Positions 49,101 through 52,515 are shown, numbered from the stretch's first letter. The stretch is 64,000 nucleotides of DNA from Trichobilharzia szidati (GCA_944472155.2 OX235271.1:79468256-79532255), one strand, 5' to 3'. Notes: generated by a model from the letters alone, not told the origin. Numbers and translations: made by a program.

Positions 49101-49204
49101 AAATTATTATTATTATTTACTCAAGTACGCAGTTAATACTCAATACTATACATATTTTTTTCCTTTCTCTCATCTAGTATCTACGATTTTCTGTTTATAT
49201 ATGA
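7101..49204 (+). CDS. Calpain large subunit, 18 traced coding exons, 5' end missing
   Basis: Calcium-dependent cytosolic cysteine protease, typically cutting cytoskeletal and signalling substrates at limited sites. Exons: 7101-7189, 9074-9235, 13928-13997, 16147-16408, 19054-19228, 19972-20046, 24358-24524, 26859-27031, 29193-29350, 31619-31827, 35389-35428, 36604-36642, 37679-37787, 42289-42350, 43145-43213, 47171-47249, 48084-48262, 49178-49204. All introns are GT-AG and all phases join, giving 2144 coding bases: two bases of a split codon, 713 codons and TGA. The protease core has the Cys, His and Asn of the triad, followed by a C2-like domain, an acidic linker and a penta-EF-hand region ending YLRFSVYI, comparable to the WLQLTM ending of animal calpains. 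Calpains of this class run to roughly 700-760 residues, so only a few dozen N-terminal residues are missing. The introns are swollen by retroelements. Family assignment is very secure; exact exon edges are by eye. Confidence 0.95.
7190..8200 (+). other. Calpain intron sequence, no recognised repeat
   Basis: AT-rich intron between exons 7101-7189 and 9074-9235. Nothing recognisable before the RTE endonuclease fragment at 8210. Confidence 0.5.
8210..8460 (+). mobile_element. RTE-like LINE, fragment of the 5' endonuclease region
   Basis: ATACTCATGGGAACGTGGAA, then CATTTGC, translates to ILMGTWNI, the start motif of APE-type endonucleases of RTE elements. It breaks off at about 8455 next to the antisense SINE-2. 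This is the only RTE piece in the window from the endonuclease end. Confidence 0.55.
8478..8668 (-). repeat. SINE-2, antisense, near complete
   Basis: On the - strand: head GGTGGCACAGTGGTTAGGAC, CATGCTCATGGTCCGGGG, TTCGATCCCCTGCCGGCGCA; body CCGATATCTATGGTCGG ... GCTACCGATATCCATACTGA; tail ACTGAAAATACGGTGTGGC and a T/A-rich end. It shares the head type with SINE-1 but has a different body. Confidence 0.8.
8840..8965 (+). mobile_element. RTE-like LINE, terminal 3' fragment
   Basis: GGACTACAGAGAGCAGGATG, ATTCCTATGTTCTACTAGGA and ACTCATGGAATAAAAAC match the last ~110 bases of the RTE family. Confidence 0.5.
9074..9235 (+). CDS. Calpain exon: start of protease core
   Basis: 54 codons, phase 0 on both sides, acceptor CTACAG and donor GTAAGC. 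It carries the family signature in which a leucine/arginine-rich helix leads into WEDPDFPA and then VEWRRP, the stretch that opens calpain protease domain IIa. The next exon continues directly with EINPRAQFF. Confidence 0.93.
9925..10640 (-). mobile_element. RTE-like LINE, 3' fragment
   Basis: On the - strand: [54 protein letters not shown], then a frameshift and [14 protein letters not shown], ending with GAAGCCCTATGTTCCACTAG and AAT repeats. Relatively well preserved. It lies in the calpain intron after exon 9074-9235. Confidence 0.85.
10648..10800 (+). repeat. SINE-1, 5' truncated
   Basis: Starts mid-head (TACCTGCCATGCATGCGCTC), then the body and GAATCCCTATGTTCCACTGA. It abuts the 5' truncation point of the antisense RTE copy at 9925-10640. 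Confidence 0.6.
11199..12167 (-). mobile_element. Penelope-like element (family B), complete insertion with 13-base target duplication
   Basis: Flanked by AAATGGTAGTTAT at 11186-11198 and 12168-12180. Ends are inverted pseudo-LTRs (11205-11345 and 12055-12167). The - strand frames give [57 protein letters not shown] (GIY-YIG core with Cys pair), [40 protein letters not shown]. Two frame shifts. The RT part is absent, so this is a short element keeping only the endonuclease end. In the calpain intron after exon 9074-9235. Confidence 0.88.
13030..13310 (+). mobile_element. RTE-like LINE, short 3' fragment
   Basis: Sense 3' region: GGAAGATTTGGAGATAGATTGG ends the trp/arg-rich block, then CCATCGCTCCAGTGGAACC, GGAGGTGATGTGAAGAGG, CTGAAGCCCTATGTTCCTC and an AATAATAAT tail. 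Confidence 0.75.
13560..13735 (+). repeat. SINE-1 body fragment
   Basis: TGACGTACTCATTGAACTC, GTGAGGATAGTAATCCCATC and GAAGTCTTAAGTTCTGCTCG match the body and 3' end. The head is lost. Confidence 0.55.
13928..13997 (+). CDS. Calpain exon: block just before the catalytic Cys
   Basis: 23 codons plus one base, encoding [12 protein letters not shown] then [11 protein letters not shown]. This is the conserved lead-in to the catalytic cysteine loop. It ends with G at a GTAAGT donor. The split Gly codon is completed by the next exon (GT-GAC-TGT-TGG), which places the intron immediately before the active-site Cys. Confidence 0.93.
14250..14400 (-). repeat. Degenerate hammerhead SINE fragment
   Basis: GAGCACTGGACAGCTGTTTC is the antisense of the stem III/stem I part, followed by a diverged stem II and TTAATCCCAGGACTT at the B-box position. 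The rest is not recognisable. Confidence 0.4.
15156..15345. repeat. ~190-base palindromic insertion
   Basis: CCATTATGGATAAGATTTTA through GTTTCGAGCACAAACTATTG to about 15247 is repeated inverted from about 15248 to ATAAAATCTTATCCATAATG at 15345, with a spacer of only a few bases and a few mismatches. The same unit in single copy is at 55145-55290. Probably a repeat of Penelope or SINE type in fold-back form. Confidence 0.75.
15400..15520 (+). repeat. Hammerhead SINE copy, decayed ribozyme
   Basis: GGGTGCGTACTGATGAAGAG, then an altered stem II and AACAAAACAGCTGTCCAGTA. The core has C3 changed to A and GAAA changed to CAAA. The tRNA-like part before it and the tail after it are degenerate. Confidence 0.6.
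15532..15602 (+). tRNA. tRNA-Pro(AGG)-like sequence, probable pseudogene
   Basis: GTGGTCTAGGGGTATGAT is the characteristic eukaryotic tRNA-Pro D-arm, TTAGGGC supplies an AGG anticodon loop, and GAGTTCGAATCCC gives the T-arm. The acceptor strands GGTTTAG and CTGAGCC pair over 7 positions with wobbles. The anticodon stem is poorly paired and the T stem has a mismatch, and a SINE head starts right after it. It is more likely a pseudogene or part of a composite SINE than a working tRNA. Confidence 0.4.
15605..15838 (+). repeat. SINE-1
   Basis: GTGCGTCGGTGGTTCAGTAA ... GACCCGGGGTTTATTTTCCG ... CCGACGCACTC; 3' end GAAGCTCTATATTCCACTCA. It follows directly on the tRNA-Pro-like sequence. Confidence 0.75.
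16147..16408 (+). CDS. Calpain exon: catalytic cysteine
   Basis: The longest exon (262 bases). It starts inside the Gly codon and reads [14 protein letters not shown], so the nucleophile is the Cys of DCWLL. Later motifs are [17 protein letters not shown] and [17 protein letters not shown], all typical of calpain domain IIa. It ends two bases into a Lys codon at a GTAAGT donor. Confidence 0.96.
17085..17275 (+). mobile_element. RTE-like LINE, degenerate 3' fragment
   Basis: CCGAAAGAAATAGAGGTAGA, CATCACACGCCAGACC, GGAAACGACGAGTTGGGC and GAAGATATCGTGTGAGCAGG follow the order of the RTE 3' region. Confidence 0.5.
17630..17790 (+). repeat. Hammerhead SINE copy, 5' truncated
   Basis: It starts at the GGTGGGTGCGTACTG junction, carries ATGAAGA (C3 to A), GAAACAGCTGTCCAATTC and the 3' part up to AAACCAATACTTGAAC. 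The tRNA-like head is missing. Confidence 0.7.
17990..18195 (-). repeat. SINE-1, antisense, diverged
   Basis: Reads inward from CCTTGAGTTCTGAGCTTGAA (3' end) to CACATCATGTGGACGGCTGG and the A-box region at 18180-18195. Confidence 0.5.
18507..18735 (+). repeat. SINE-1, nearly intact
   Basis: The cleanest head in the window: ACGTCGGTGGCATAGCGG ... ACATGGTCCGGGGTTCGATC ... CCGGCCGACGCACTCC, with acceptor-like CGTCGG/CCGACG pairing and an anticodon-arm-like CCATGCACATGG relative. It ends TTCCACTGGGAACGTGAAGG and poly(A). Imperfect flanking repeats (ACTACAAGGATGGTTC / ACTAGGCTGGTTC) suggest a target duplication. Confidence 0.85.
19054..19228 (+). CDS. Calpain exon: [11 protein letters not shown] block
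   Basis: One base plus 58 codons. It completes the Lys of EKAYAK and reads [11 protein letters not shown] and then [10 protein letters not shown], the segment that packs under the active site in calpains. It ends CCLMGCSID at a GTAAGT donor, phase 0. Confidence 0.95.
19592..19696 (+). mobile_element. Penelope-like family B remnant: fused pseudo-LTR ends
   Basis: GTTTTGATGTGGTTGTGTTC to AGTTAATTTGCG joins CAAATTAACACAACCACATC to GAGCTACAAATCTTCTCC. Only the two inverted ends remain; the whole interior is gone. Confidence 0.65.
19972..20046 (+). CDS. Calpain exon: catalytic histidine
   Basis: 25 codons, phase 0 on both sides, CTTCAG acceptor and GTAAGT donor. [16 protein letters not shown] contains the catalytic His in the GHAYSITG signature. 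Confidence 0.96.
20335..20735 (+). mobile_element. RTE-like LINE, 3' fragment
   Basis: AAAAAACTCTGGGAACAAACC (NKKLWEQT equivalent), TGGAAGTGGATAGGACAC, CATCGCTCGAGTGGAATCC, GAGATCATGCAAGGAAGAG, with a decayed 3' end. No intact frame. Confidence 0.7.
20740..22220 (+). other. Calpain intron, mostly unrecognised
   Basis: 20870-21185 has repeat-like, GC-richer sequence (GTCGAACCCAGTGGCCATAT recalls the hammerhead SINE head) but cannot be assigned. An ATTATT microsatellite lies at 21750-21800. Confidence 0.4.
22225..23280 (+). mobile_element. RTE-like LINE, 3' part of the reverse transcriptase ORF
   Basis: Translation begins in the RT domain (FLIVVDWIM, then a catalytic-site block [13 protein letters not shown]), followed by the connection and C-terminal region typical of RTE/SR2-type elements in schistosomes: [13 protein letters not shown], [25 protein letters not shown]. 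Several frameshifts and stops break it. It ends GAAGCCCTATGTTCCACTAG and an AAT-rich tail, the usual RTE-type end. 5' truncated; the element is dead. It lies in the calpain intron after exon 19972-20046. Confidence 0.85.
23279..23790 (-). mobile_element. RTE-like LINE fragment, tail-to-tail with its neighbour
   Basis: The antisense 3' region starts right at the AAT tail of the sense copy ending at 23280. The - strand translation keeps [20 protein letters not shown], equivalent to the same block in other copies, with high divergence. Confidence 0.6.
24358..24524 (+). CDS. Calpain exon: catalytic asparagine
   Basis: 55 codons plus two bases. [20 protein letters not shown] carries the catalytic Asn in RNPWG and is followed by DDGEFW. 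The final Trp codon is split (TG before the intron, G in the next exon). Confidence 0.96.
24690..24905 (-). repeat. SINE-1, antisense, diverged
   Basis: AATGTAGAACTTCAAGCTC (3' end) through GAACCTGGACCACGTGCGTG to CTACCGTCGAACCACCAACA (head). It lies in the calpain intron after exon 24358-24524. Confidence 0.6.
24910..26020 (+). other. Calpain intron, no recognised repeat
   Basis: AT-rich, no open frame of note. Confidence 0.5.
26022..26155. repeat. Hammerhead SINE fold-back remnant
   Basis: Antisense 3' half (26022 to about 26098, including GGGAGTACTGGACAGCTG) is joined directly to a sense 3' tail (about 26105-26155, ATGATGAAATCCTGTAACC to CCAACACTTGAAC). The heads expected in the centre are gone, leaving an inverted pair of 3' ends. 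Confidence 0.6.
26859..27031 (+). CDS. Calpain exon: end of protease core, start of C2-like domain
   Basis: It starts with the last base of the split Trp codon, then [18 protein letters not shown], the conserved end of the protease core, and ends [10 protein letters not shown] plus one base at a GTAAGT donor. The AGGC motif with the WTNPQF of the next exon marks entry into calpain domain III. Confidence 0.94.
27500..27800 (-). mobile_element. RTE-like LINE, degenerate 3' fragment
   Basis: After ATTATTACTATTACTAAT the antisense 3' end appears as TTGCGAGTGAAGTATAGGGC, followed by CATATGACATTCTCCACGTC and weaker blocks. Confidence 0.5.
28595..28770 (-). repeat. SINE-1, antisense
   Basis: TTTGAGTTCTGATTGGAAAA, AGCTTCAAGCTTTGG, then GGAATCGAACCCAGACCACG at the head side. 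Confidence 0.6.
29193..29350 (+). CDS. Calpain exon: C2-like domain, first half
   Basis: Two bases plus 52 codons: [18 protein letters not shown] (an acidic loop typical of the calpain C2-like domain), then [12 protein letters not shown] and IGFMVYN, ending phase 0 at GTAAGT. Confidence 0.94.
29495..30750 (+). mobile_element. Penelope-like element (family B), complete insertion with 13-base target duplication and nested SINE
   Basis: CATCTAAGCATTT occurs at 29482-29494 and 30751-30763. Inverted pseudo-LTRs lie at 29495-29575 and about 30610-30750. + strand frames: [80 protein letters not shown], then the SINE-2 (30163-30358), after which [12 protein letters not shown] sequence continues. Right after calpain exon 29193-29350. 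Confidence 0.9.
30163..30358 (+). repeat. SINE-2 nested in a Penelope-like element
   Basis: Head GGTAGCACAGTGGTTAGGAC through ATGGTCCGGGGTTCGATTAC, body GGTCGGCCTGTAAAATTTGG, tail GTACTGTGTGGAATCAAGC and an A-rich end. It interrupts the PLE-B reading frame after QILDRG; the frame resumes with AAGAATGCTAGAGAATTTTT. Confidence 0.85.
31125..31500 (-). mobile_element. RTE-like LINE, diverged 3' fragment
   Basis: Begins TTCTCTTGGATTTCCAGTAG, AACATAGGGATTCAACAG; then TGGCTCCACGACTGCC and later blocks of the same 3' region. Confidence 0.6.
31619..31827 (+). CDS. Calpain exon: C2-like domain, second half
   Basis: 69 codons plus two bases. [20 protein letters not shown], then [14 protein letters not shown], is the hallmark [13 protein letters not shown] block of calpain domain III. 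It ends GT at a GTAAGT donor, completed to Val by the next exon. Confidence 0.95.
31910..32560 (-). mobile_element. RTE-like LINE, diverged 3' fragment
   Basis: Antisense 3' end TTCCTTGAGTTTCAAGTGGG after an ATTATT tail, then successive degraded equivalents of the C-terminal region up to about 32560. Confidence 0.65.
32764..32997 (-). repeat. SINE-1, antisense, complete with target duplication
   Basis: Full copy on the - strand, from GTGCGTCGGTGGCATAACGG to TTCCACTGGGAACGTAAAGG. Flanks CGAACGACGAATT (32751-32763) and CGAACGACAAATT (32998-33010) differ by one base and are the target duplication. It lies in the calpain intron after exon 31619-31827. Confidence 0.85.
33011..35388 (+). other. 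2.4 kb calpain intron stretch without a recognised element
   Basis: The longest part of the calpain introns without a recognisable retroelement. AT-rich, no convincing frame. A vaguely hammerhead-SINE-like phrase (GGTTCAAACTCATGGTCC) occurs near 34915. Confidence 0.5.
35389..35428 (+). CDS. Calpain small exon: acidic linker, part 1
   Basis: A 40-base exon: one base closes the Val codon, then [13 protein letters not shown], phase 0, acceptor TTTTAG and donor GTAAGT. It was placed because its phase fits both neighbours and it gives the acidic linker expected between the C2-like and EF-hand regions. It is too short to prove from sequence alone. Confidence 0.8.
35690..36045. repeat. Hammerhead SINE, head-to-head inverted dimer
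   Basis: A - copy (35690 to about 35811), which holds the intact ribozyme at 35743-35795, meets a + copy (about 35812-36045). The + copy runs from GAGTTGGCAGAAGTTAG through the tRNA-like CAGTGGCTCAATGGTCTA and a hammerhead with core ATGAAGA (C3 changed to A) to the tail CCAATACTTGA. The arrangement is the same as at 173-425. Confidence 0.75.
35743..35795 (-). ncRNA. Hammerhead ribozyme, complete core
   Basis: Read on the - strand: stem I GAGTACTG (35795-35788) pairs over all 8 bases with CAGTACTC (35750-35743). The core CTGAAGA fits the CUGANGA consensus (35787-35781). Stem II is GTCC/GGAC around a 10-base loop. GAA plus stem III ACAGCTGT (a minimal self-complementary stem) is followed by the cleavage site after GTC (between 35751 and 35750). 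No invariant core base is missing. It lies in an antisense tRNA-like/hammerhead repeat inside the calpain intron after exon 35389-35428. Confidence 0.8.
36604..36642 (+). CDS. Calpain small exon: acidic linker, part 2
   Basis: A 39-base exon ([13 protein letters not shown]), phase 0 on both sides, acceptor CTTCAG and donor GTAAGA. It joins the linker to the first EF-hand helix. Support is phase, splice sites and acidic composition. Confidence 0.75.
36690..36840 (-). mobile_element. RTE-like LINE, small degenerate fragment
   Basis: GATCTCTCCCATGTCAACTT, CCTCGTTCCGGACTGG and GTGAGGTCACTCAACAAATC keep the order of the antisense RTE 3' region. Confidence 0.4.
36975..37450 (-). pseudogene. Penelope-like element (family A), badly decayed
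   Basis: The DNA follows the copy at 57363-57780: TATTGATGAACTCTATGGGT, CTGCTTGATGTCCAAGATTG, TCAAGCCAGGCTGGACAG, ACTGATAAATGCACATTGAG, GGTGAATAGAAGCGAGATC. Stops and indels throughout; no frame survives. It occupies most of the intron between the exons ending 36642 and starting 37679. Confidence 0.6.
37679..37787 (+). CDS. Calpain exon: first, degenerate EF-hand
   Basis: 36 codons plus one base: [15 protein letters not shown], then the expected loop region and a helix ([14 protein letters not shown]). The position matches EF-hand 1 of the penta-EF-hand domain, but the loop lacks the usual run of acidic ligands. It ends G at GTAAAC. Confidence 0.88.
37850..38520 (-). pseudogene. Degenerate Penelope-like family B copy
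   Basis: ATCGTGAAGCTTTAACTGATT, AACTTCAAAATGAAGTGAGC, then GGATTCTCAAGCATTTTTGG, AGCTTCCTCTGTTGAATGTCC, GACTGTCATTTTGTACTC parallel the family B copy at 11280-11800 in order and spacing. No usable frame. Confidence 0.5.
38770..39870 (-). mobile_element. RTE-like LINE, 3' fragment with RT core
   Basis: On the - strand it starts in [18 protein letters not shown] (the conserved RQGC.LSP motif), [19 protein letters not shown] (catalytic region damaged), then the RTE C-terminal region ([25 protein letters not shown]) and the shared 3' end next to an ATT tail at 38775-38790. Confidence 0.85.
39880..41680 (+). other. Calpain intron, mostly unrecognised
   Basis: Apart from the weak hammerhead SINE trace at 40590-40830 I see no repeat or gene. 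Confidence 0.45.
40590..40830 (+). repeat. Very degenerate hammerhead SINE fragment
   Basis: Order and spacing resemble the family (AATGGTCAGTGG ... ACACGACGAAGCAG ... TTTTCAGTACC ... CAGTGATTCTCTAAC ... TTAATGACGAAACC), but no ribozyme core survives. Confidence 0.35.
41686..42112. mobile_element. Penelope-like family A 3' segment flanked by a ~115 bp inverted repeat
   Basis: AATCGAGCAAAGAATATTC (from 41686) to TAACAATATTAGCG (41788) returns inverted as CGCTAATATTGTTA (41994) to GAATATTCTTTGCTCGATT (about 42110). The ~200 bases between resemble the 3' UTR of the copy at 2735-3000 (GGATGGCCAAGGTAATGATA against GGCCAGCCAGGGCAGTAG). No coding sequence remains. It looks like an insertion made only of inverted pseudo-LTRs plus the very 3' end. 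Confidence 0.65.
42289..42350 (+). CDS. Calpain exon: helix before EF-hand 2
   Basis: Two bases plus 20 codons: [21 protein letters not shown], equivalent to the GFS.E.CR.MV helix of animal calpains. It ends with the first loop aspartate of EF-hand 2 at a weaker GTATCC donor. Confidence 0.9.
42440..42560 (-). mobile_element. Family B pseudo-LTR trace
   Basis: TGTTCTCTGAGTAAGAAGAT, then CATAGGCAACATCTTCAGG, resemble the family B end (GTTCTCTGAG ... GGTGACATCTTCAGCG). Very weak. Confidence 0.3.
43145..43213 (+). CDS. Calpain exon: EF-hand 2 loop
   Basis: 23 codons: [20 protein letters not shown] and GWK. Joined to the Asp of the previous exon, the loop reads [12 protein letters not shown], with ligand-type residues at positions 1, 3, 5, 9 and 12. 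Phase 0 on both sides, GTGAGT donor. Confidence 0.93.
43990..44930 (-). pseudogene. Penelope-like element (family A): RT and GIY-YIG, one frameshift
   Basis: - strand: [89 protein letters not shown]; after one frameshift near 44400: [20 protein letters not shown] (GIY-YIG with its Cys-rich lead), [11 protein letters not shown], and the family end [28 protein letters not shown]. The YxDD motif and everything before it are absent. The best preserved endonuclease in the window, between calpain exons 43145-43213 and 47171-47249. Confidence 0.87.
45585..45810 (-). repeat. SINE-1, antisense
   Basis: TTCTTTGTGGAACACAGGAC (3' end), TTGAACCCAGACCTCCTACG and CATTCTACCAATACCACC (head). Confidence 0.6.
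45890..46872 (-). pseudogene. Penelope-like element (family A): GIY-YIG region and 3' end
   Basis: - strand: [104 protein letters not shown]. An open frame of over 200 codons covers only the C-terminal third of the element. 45890-46210 is 3' UTR with the AT-rich pseudo-LTR-like segment also seen at 2735 and 41686. Confidence 0.85.
47171..47249 (+). CDS. Calpain exon: EF-hand 3
   Basis: 26 codons plus one base. [19 protein letters not shown] has a canonical-looking loop (D.D.S ... E). ALNDA and a split Gly follow at a GTATGT donor. Confidence 0.94.
47315..47810 (+). repeat. Two tandem degenerate hammerhead SINE copies
   Basis: The first copy starts in its 3' half (GGTCCTGGGTTCGAATCCCA, then GTGCGTACTGATGATGAG) and ends near 47450. 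A second, nearly full copy follows at about 47460-47810 (CTAGTGAGAAGTCGTGACCA ... GGCTGAATGGTATACGAG ... GGAAACAGCTGGTTGTCC). Both ribozyme cores are broken. They lie in the calpain intron after exon 47171-47249. Confidence 0.55.
48084..48262 (+). CDS. Calpain exon: EF-hands 4-5 region
   Basis: Two bases plus 59 codons: [19 protein letters not shown], then [20 protein letters not shown], the conserved FEDF..C.VRL block of calpain EF-hand 4, ending LFNNED at GTAAGT. The loop around YQEPGTNE lacks aspartates, so calcium binding here is doubtful. Confidence 0.95.
48508..48730 (-). repeat. SINE-1, antisense
   Basis: TTCCTTTAAAGTTCCGAGTG to GGAATGGAACCCCAATCATA and a degenerate head. It lies in the last calpain intron. 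Confidence 0.65.
49178..49204 (+). CDS. Calpain last exon and stop
   Basis: After a CTCATCTAG acceptor the exon reads YLRFSVYI and TGA in phase 0. Animal calpains end with a similar hydrophobic strand (WLQLTM type) and a residue or two. Without it the preceding exon would run into its own donor and stop. Confidence 0.85.
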   Translation, partial: YLRFSVYI

Positions 49205-49250
49205 ATTTTGATTTGGCCGCATCTAGTGAAGTCGTTTTTAAACAACAAAT

Positions 49251-49375
49251 AATAAAATTCATCGACATTTTCGCTGTTTCCATGTTTTTATGTTCACTTA
49301 TTTATTGTAGAAGATAGAAACACATAAACACGTGGTTTTTCTTCTTGTTTTATAAGAGAAAATTTTTTAAATAAA
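49251..49375 (+). promoter_or_regulatory. Calpain 3' UTR with two AATAAA poly(A) signals
   Basis: AATAAA occurs at 49251-49256 and again at 49370-49375, 47 and 166 bases after the calpain TGA. Both are plausible polyadenylation signals. Which one is used cannot be told from sequence. Confidence 0.55.
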
Positions 49376-49639
49376 ACTTTTGTACACGCTTAAGAGTGTT
49401 TTATACATAAATCGTTCTCGTTCGTTCAATATTCAATGTGCTTGAGAGAAGATTGTTAGATTACTGACTATCGGGTGTTTAGGAAGCATATAACCAAACA
49501 TAGGGTAAATAAGTTAAGAGTCTTACTTCTGTAATCCATTAATTGAAGTAAAAAAGTAGAGACCATATTTTAACTTTAGTCCGAACATTTTGTTGGTATA
49601 TATAAAGTAGGTAGGAAGTTCAGATATAAAAAAAAATCT

Positions 49640-49980
49640 AGTTCTAGTGGGAAGCCGTGACCAGTAGAGTACAGCAGGTTGAAGGTGAAGCAGTAACTCA
49701 TCGAAGAAGACATTGCGAAATGGTCGTGCTATGTCATGAATTGGCAGAAGTTGGAATTCATGGGTTGGCCATTGGATCGGGTCCCAGTGGCTCAATGGTC
49801 TACGAACTCGTCTTGTAACCAGTAGGTCCTGGTTCCGGTGGGTAAGTACTGCCAAATAGTCCCAAAATAGGAGAAAACAGCTGTCCAGTACTCTTAAGTT
49901 TTCCAGTGGTTCTGCAACTGATGTCAGCTCATGATGAAGTCCTCCATCCAATCAAACAAAATCCCTACAAAACCAATAAT
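49640..49980 (+). repeat. Hammerhead SINE, longest copy (~340 bp)
   Basis: It begins GTGGGAAGCCGTGACCAG and runs through a 5' region, the tRNA-like part (CCCAGTGGCTCAATGGTCTA, then CTTGTAACCAG), the hammerhead position (AAGTACTGCC ... GAAAACAGCTGTCCAGTACT, core destroyed) and the 3' part to AAAACCAATAA. The length is close to that I recall for the Sm-alpha hammerhead repeat of schistosomes. It lies just downstream of the calpain poly(A) signals. Confidence 0.65.
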
Positions 49981-50059
49981 GAAATCCAGTAATACAGATA
50001 GGAATTAAAAACGTAAAATTAACAGAAAATAACAGGAAGGTTGGATAAGAAAGGTGATA

Positions 50060-51206
50060 GGATAATCATTATTGGTGGGACTGTCTTTTGATAATGGCCA
50101 CGATAGGACATATTTGTTTTGAACGCATAACGTGGGCTTCAGATTTTGTTGATTCAATTAAGAATGTCAGCTTGGAAGATGAGAATATAGCCTGCATGGA
50201 TATCGTCTCTCTCCTCACTAACATCCCACTGATAGAAACCAAATGCTCCCTTTTCGACTTAATTCAATCCAATAGCATCCATGTTGGTGTACCAAACCAT
50301 TATCTAAAAGAGCTGTTACTACGATGCACCTTCAACAACGGAATATACAGGCAAATAGATGGAGTAGCAATAAGCTCTCCTCTAGGAGCCCTGTTGGCCG
50401 ACTGCTTTATGGCTAGCCTAGAAAACAATTTCTTATCATCAACTATCTACATCTACTATCTCTACAAGAGATACATTGGTGATACTTTCATTATTTGTGG
50501 TGAGAATTTTGATCTGAAAAACCCACTTCAAACCTTCTATAACGCCCACCCAAACAGTGACTTCACTCTGGAAGTTGAGTCTGAATCAATGTTTCATTTC
50601 CTCGATGTTCAGCTGCGAAGAAATGCTGATGACTCTCTGAGAAGATCTATCTACAAAAAGCCCACATGGAACGGACACTTTATCAACTTTCAAAGGTGTG
50701 TTCCTCTAAGCAGAAAGAGAAACCTAAAATACTCTCTGTCCAGAAAATATGCACTTAGTAGTCAATTGACGAAGAGCTGAGAAATCTCCAAGGGCTCTTG
50801 ACAGAAAATGGTTTCCCCTCCTAAGTTCATAGACAAGAATCTAAAACCAAAGAAAACACCTGAAAAGGTATAAGTCTCCCCCAATAGGATGCTGATACTT
50901 AACCTCGAATTTAAAACTAATATCGAAGCAGAACTTCTCTGTAGATGGCTTTCGAAGTCTCTCAGTAAAAAATACTTCGCCGCCAGCCTACTAGCAACAT
51001 TTTCCTGCAAGAAACTATTCAACTAGCATGTGAAAGATAAGCTGTCGCACTGTGCCACTTCAACCTGCATATACCAGTTCACTTGCCCATGTGGAGCTGA
51101 GTACATTGACTGTGCCATGCGTCTGCTTGTAAAACACGCTCAGAAACACTATCCAACAGATCTGCCTAGAATGAGACAACAGAGATCCGACTTTGGTTAT
51201 CTGTTA
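50060..51206 (+). pseudogene. Penelope-like element (family A): RT, with an inverted 3' end fused in front
   Basis: From ~50136: FVDSIKNVSLEDENIACMDI then VSLLTNIPL (RT motif A region), YRQIDGVAISSPLGALLADC (motif B: G.ISSPLG.L.AD), YLYKRYIGDTFIICG (motif C with YIGD in place of YVDD), SDFTLEVESESMFHFLD, YKKPTWNGHFINFQ. After frame breaks (50780-51030): TSTCIYQFTCPCGAEYIDCA, a GIY-YIG core with YID for YIG. The stretch 50060-50135 matches instead the antisense of a family A 3' end, so the first codons of the open frame are an inverted join. The most complete PLE RT in the window; both active sites are damaged. Confidence 0.85.
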
Positions 51207-51680
51207 CCTGTTGCTTAGAAACGAGTTCAGTAGCGGATTGCGAATTCCACATGAGTACAGCTTCTCAAAGAGAATACTATGAGATACCATGTCGAATGCC
51301 CTAGATATATCAAAGTAGAGAACAACAACTAGCTAACATGCTTCTCCATTACTAGTGATGCAGTTGGAAAAGTCGAAGTGACAAGTAACGCAGGACCTAT
51401 TTTTGAGAAATCCGTGTTGAGACCTTGTAACAAGATCTTCCCTAAGTAGATAGTCTGATAATTGACCTCTGACAACTTTCTCCATGATTCGTGAGACAAC
51501 TGGGGTTATATTTATAGGTTTGTAATTGCGAACGTTTGCTTTATCACTAGATTTGTAGTGTGGAATTATGAAGCTAGTTTTCCACTCATCAGGGTGATTG
51601 CCAGTGTCCATAGATATTGAGAAGAATTTAAGAAGTAATAAGGGAATATCACACCCACTGCTTTTGAAAAAGGCCATCTG
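51206..51680 (-). pseudogene. CR1-like reverse transcriptase, N-terminal part
   Basis: FKSSGCDIPLLLLKFFSISM, HPDEWKTSFIIPHYKSSDKA, NVRNYKPINITPVVSRIMEK, YLLREDLVTRSQHGFLKNRS: the P.WK.s.I.P.yKs and NYRPIsl motifs. A stop follows, then YFDISRAFDMVSHSILFEKL (motif A with both Asp) and CGIRNPLLNSFLSNR in the same frame to ~51207. Motifs B-E, including YxDD, are missing because of the truncation. Confidence 0.85.
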
Positions 51681-51684
51681 GTCC

Positions 51685-52510
51685 CGTGCTAGTAGAAGGT
51701 CTAATGCTTTTAAGTGCTTGTTCTATTAATTGATTGTTGAACACTGTGCTTCCGAGGGAAGAGCTACTGAGGGGGGCGGTTTCACCAGGGATGCGCGTTT
51801 CTTAACTAAAGTTCGCAAACCACTCACTGAAAAGTTCACAGAAGTTGGCAGGCTCATTGTAGATTACTTTGTCGTGAAGTAAATTGGGGATTTCCCTCGT
51901 CGACTGCATTCATTTTTTAAGAAGTGTTGTTAAGATATAAACTTTGGAGGTGCTTTCAAGTGCCCTTAATTTTTCATCGAGGTCCTTTTGAGAGCGTTGG
52001 CGCTTGATAGATTCAAGAGACTCATGGATTGAGTGCAGTAGTGATGTATCCATAGTGGAATAGTACTGTTTCATCAACTTCCTTAATTTATTGCATTATG
52101 CCCTTGGAATGTATTCGGCTTGGTGTCTACTAAATTCCACTGCCTACTTAGGAGCAACAGTATCTAGACAAAGGGTAACATTCCTGTAAAATGGTGACAC
52201 AATAGCCTCCAGGGAGTCAGTGATAAAATAGTCATCCCATTAACAGAGTCGAATGAGTTCTTGAACTAATCCCCAGTCTGTATGTTTGTAACCACGGCAT
52301 ATCATGCTCCGTGAATCCTGTTTGTTTCCTGTATTTAGTGGTGAGAAAGGCAGAGAGCAGAGTACCATTCTATGGTCACTACTGAAAAATCTGTTACCAA
52401 CATAGGTGGAGACTGGGATTGTGTCATGACGAAACACAAGGTCCAACATGTTGTCACCACGAGTAGGTGTCTGGACGCGTTGTTGCCATCCATAACAGTC
52501 GATAGTGGCA
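51685..52510 (-). pseudogene. CR1-like linker between endonuclease and RT
   Basis: MLDLVFRHDTIPVSTYVGNR then SSDHRMVLCSLPF (52240-52449) is the end of the endonuclease domain (LDLV, SDH). The remainder to ~51690 has stops in all frames but recognisable order for the inter-domain region. Confidence 0.65.
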
Positions 52511-52515
52511 AGTAA

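Noticed and set aside
49523..49951. 142-codon open frame on the - strand
   Set aside because: Antisense of the hammerhead SINE at 49640-49980.
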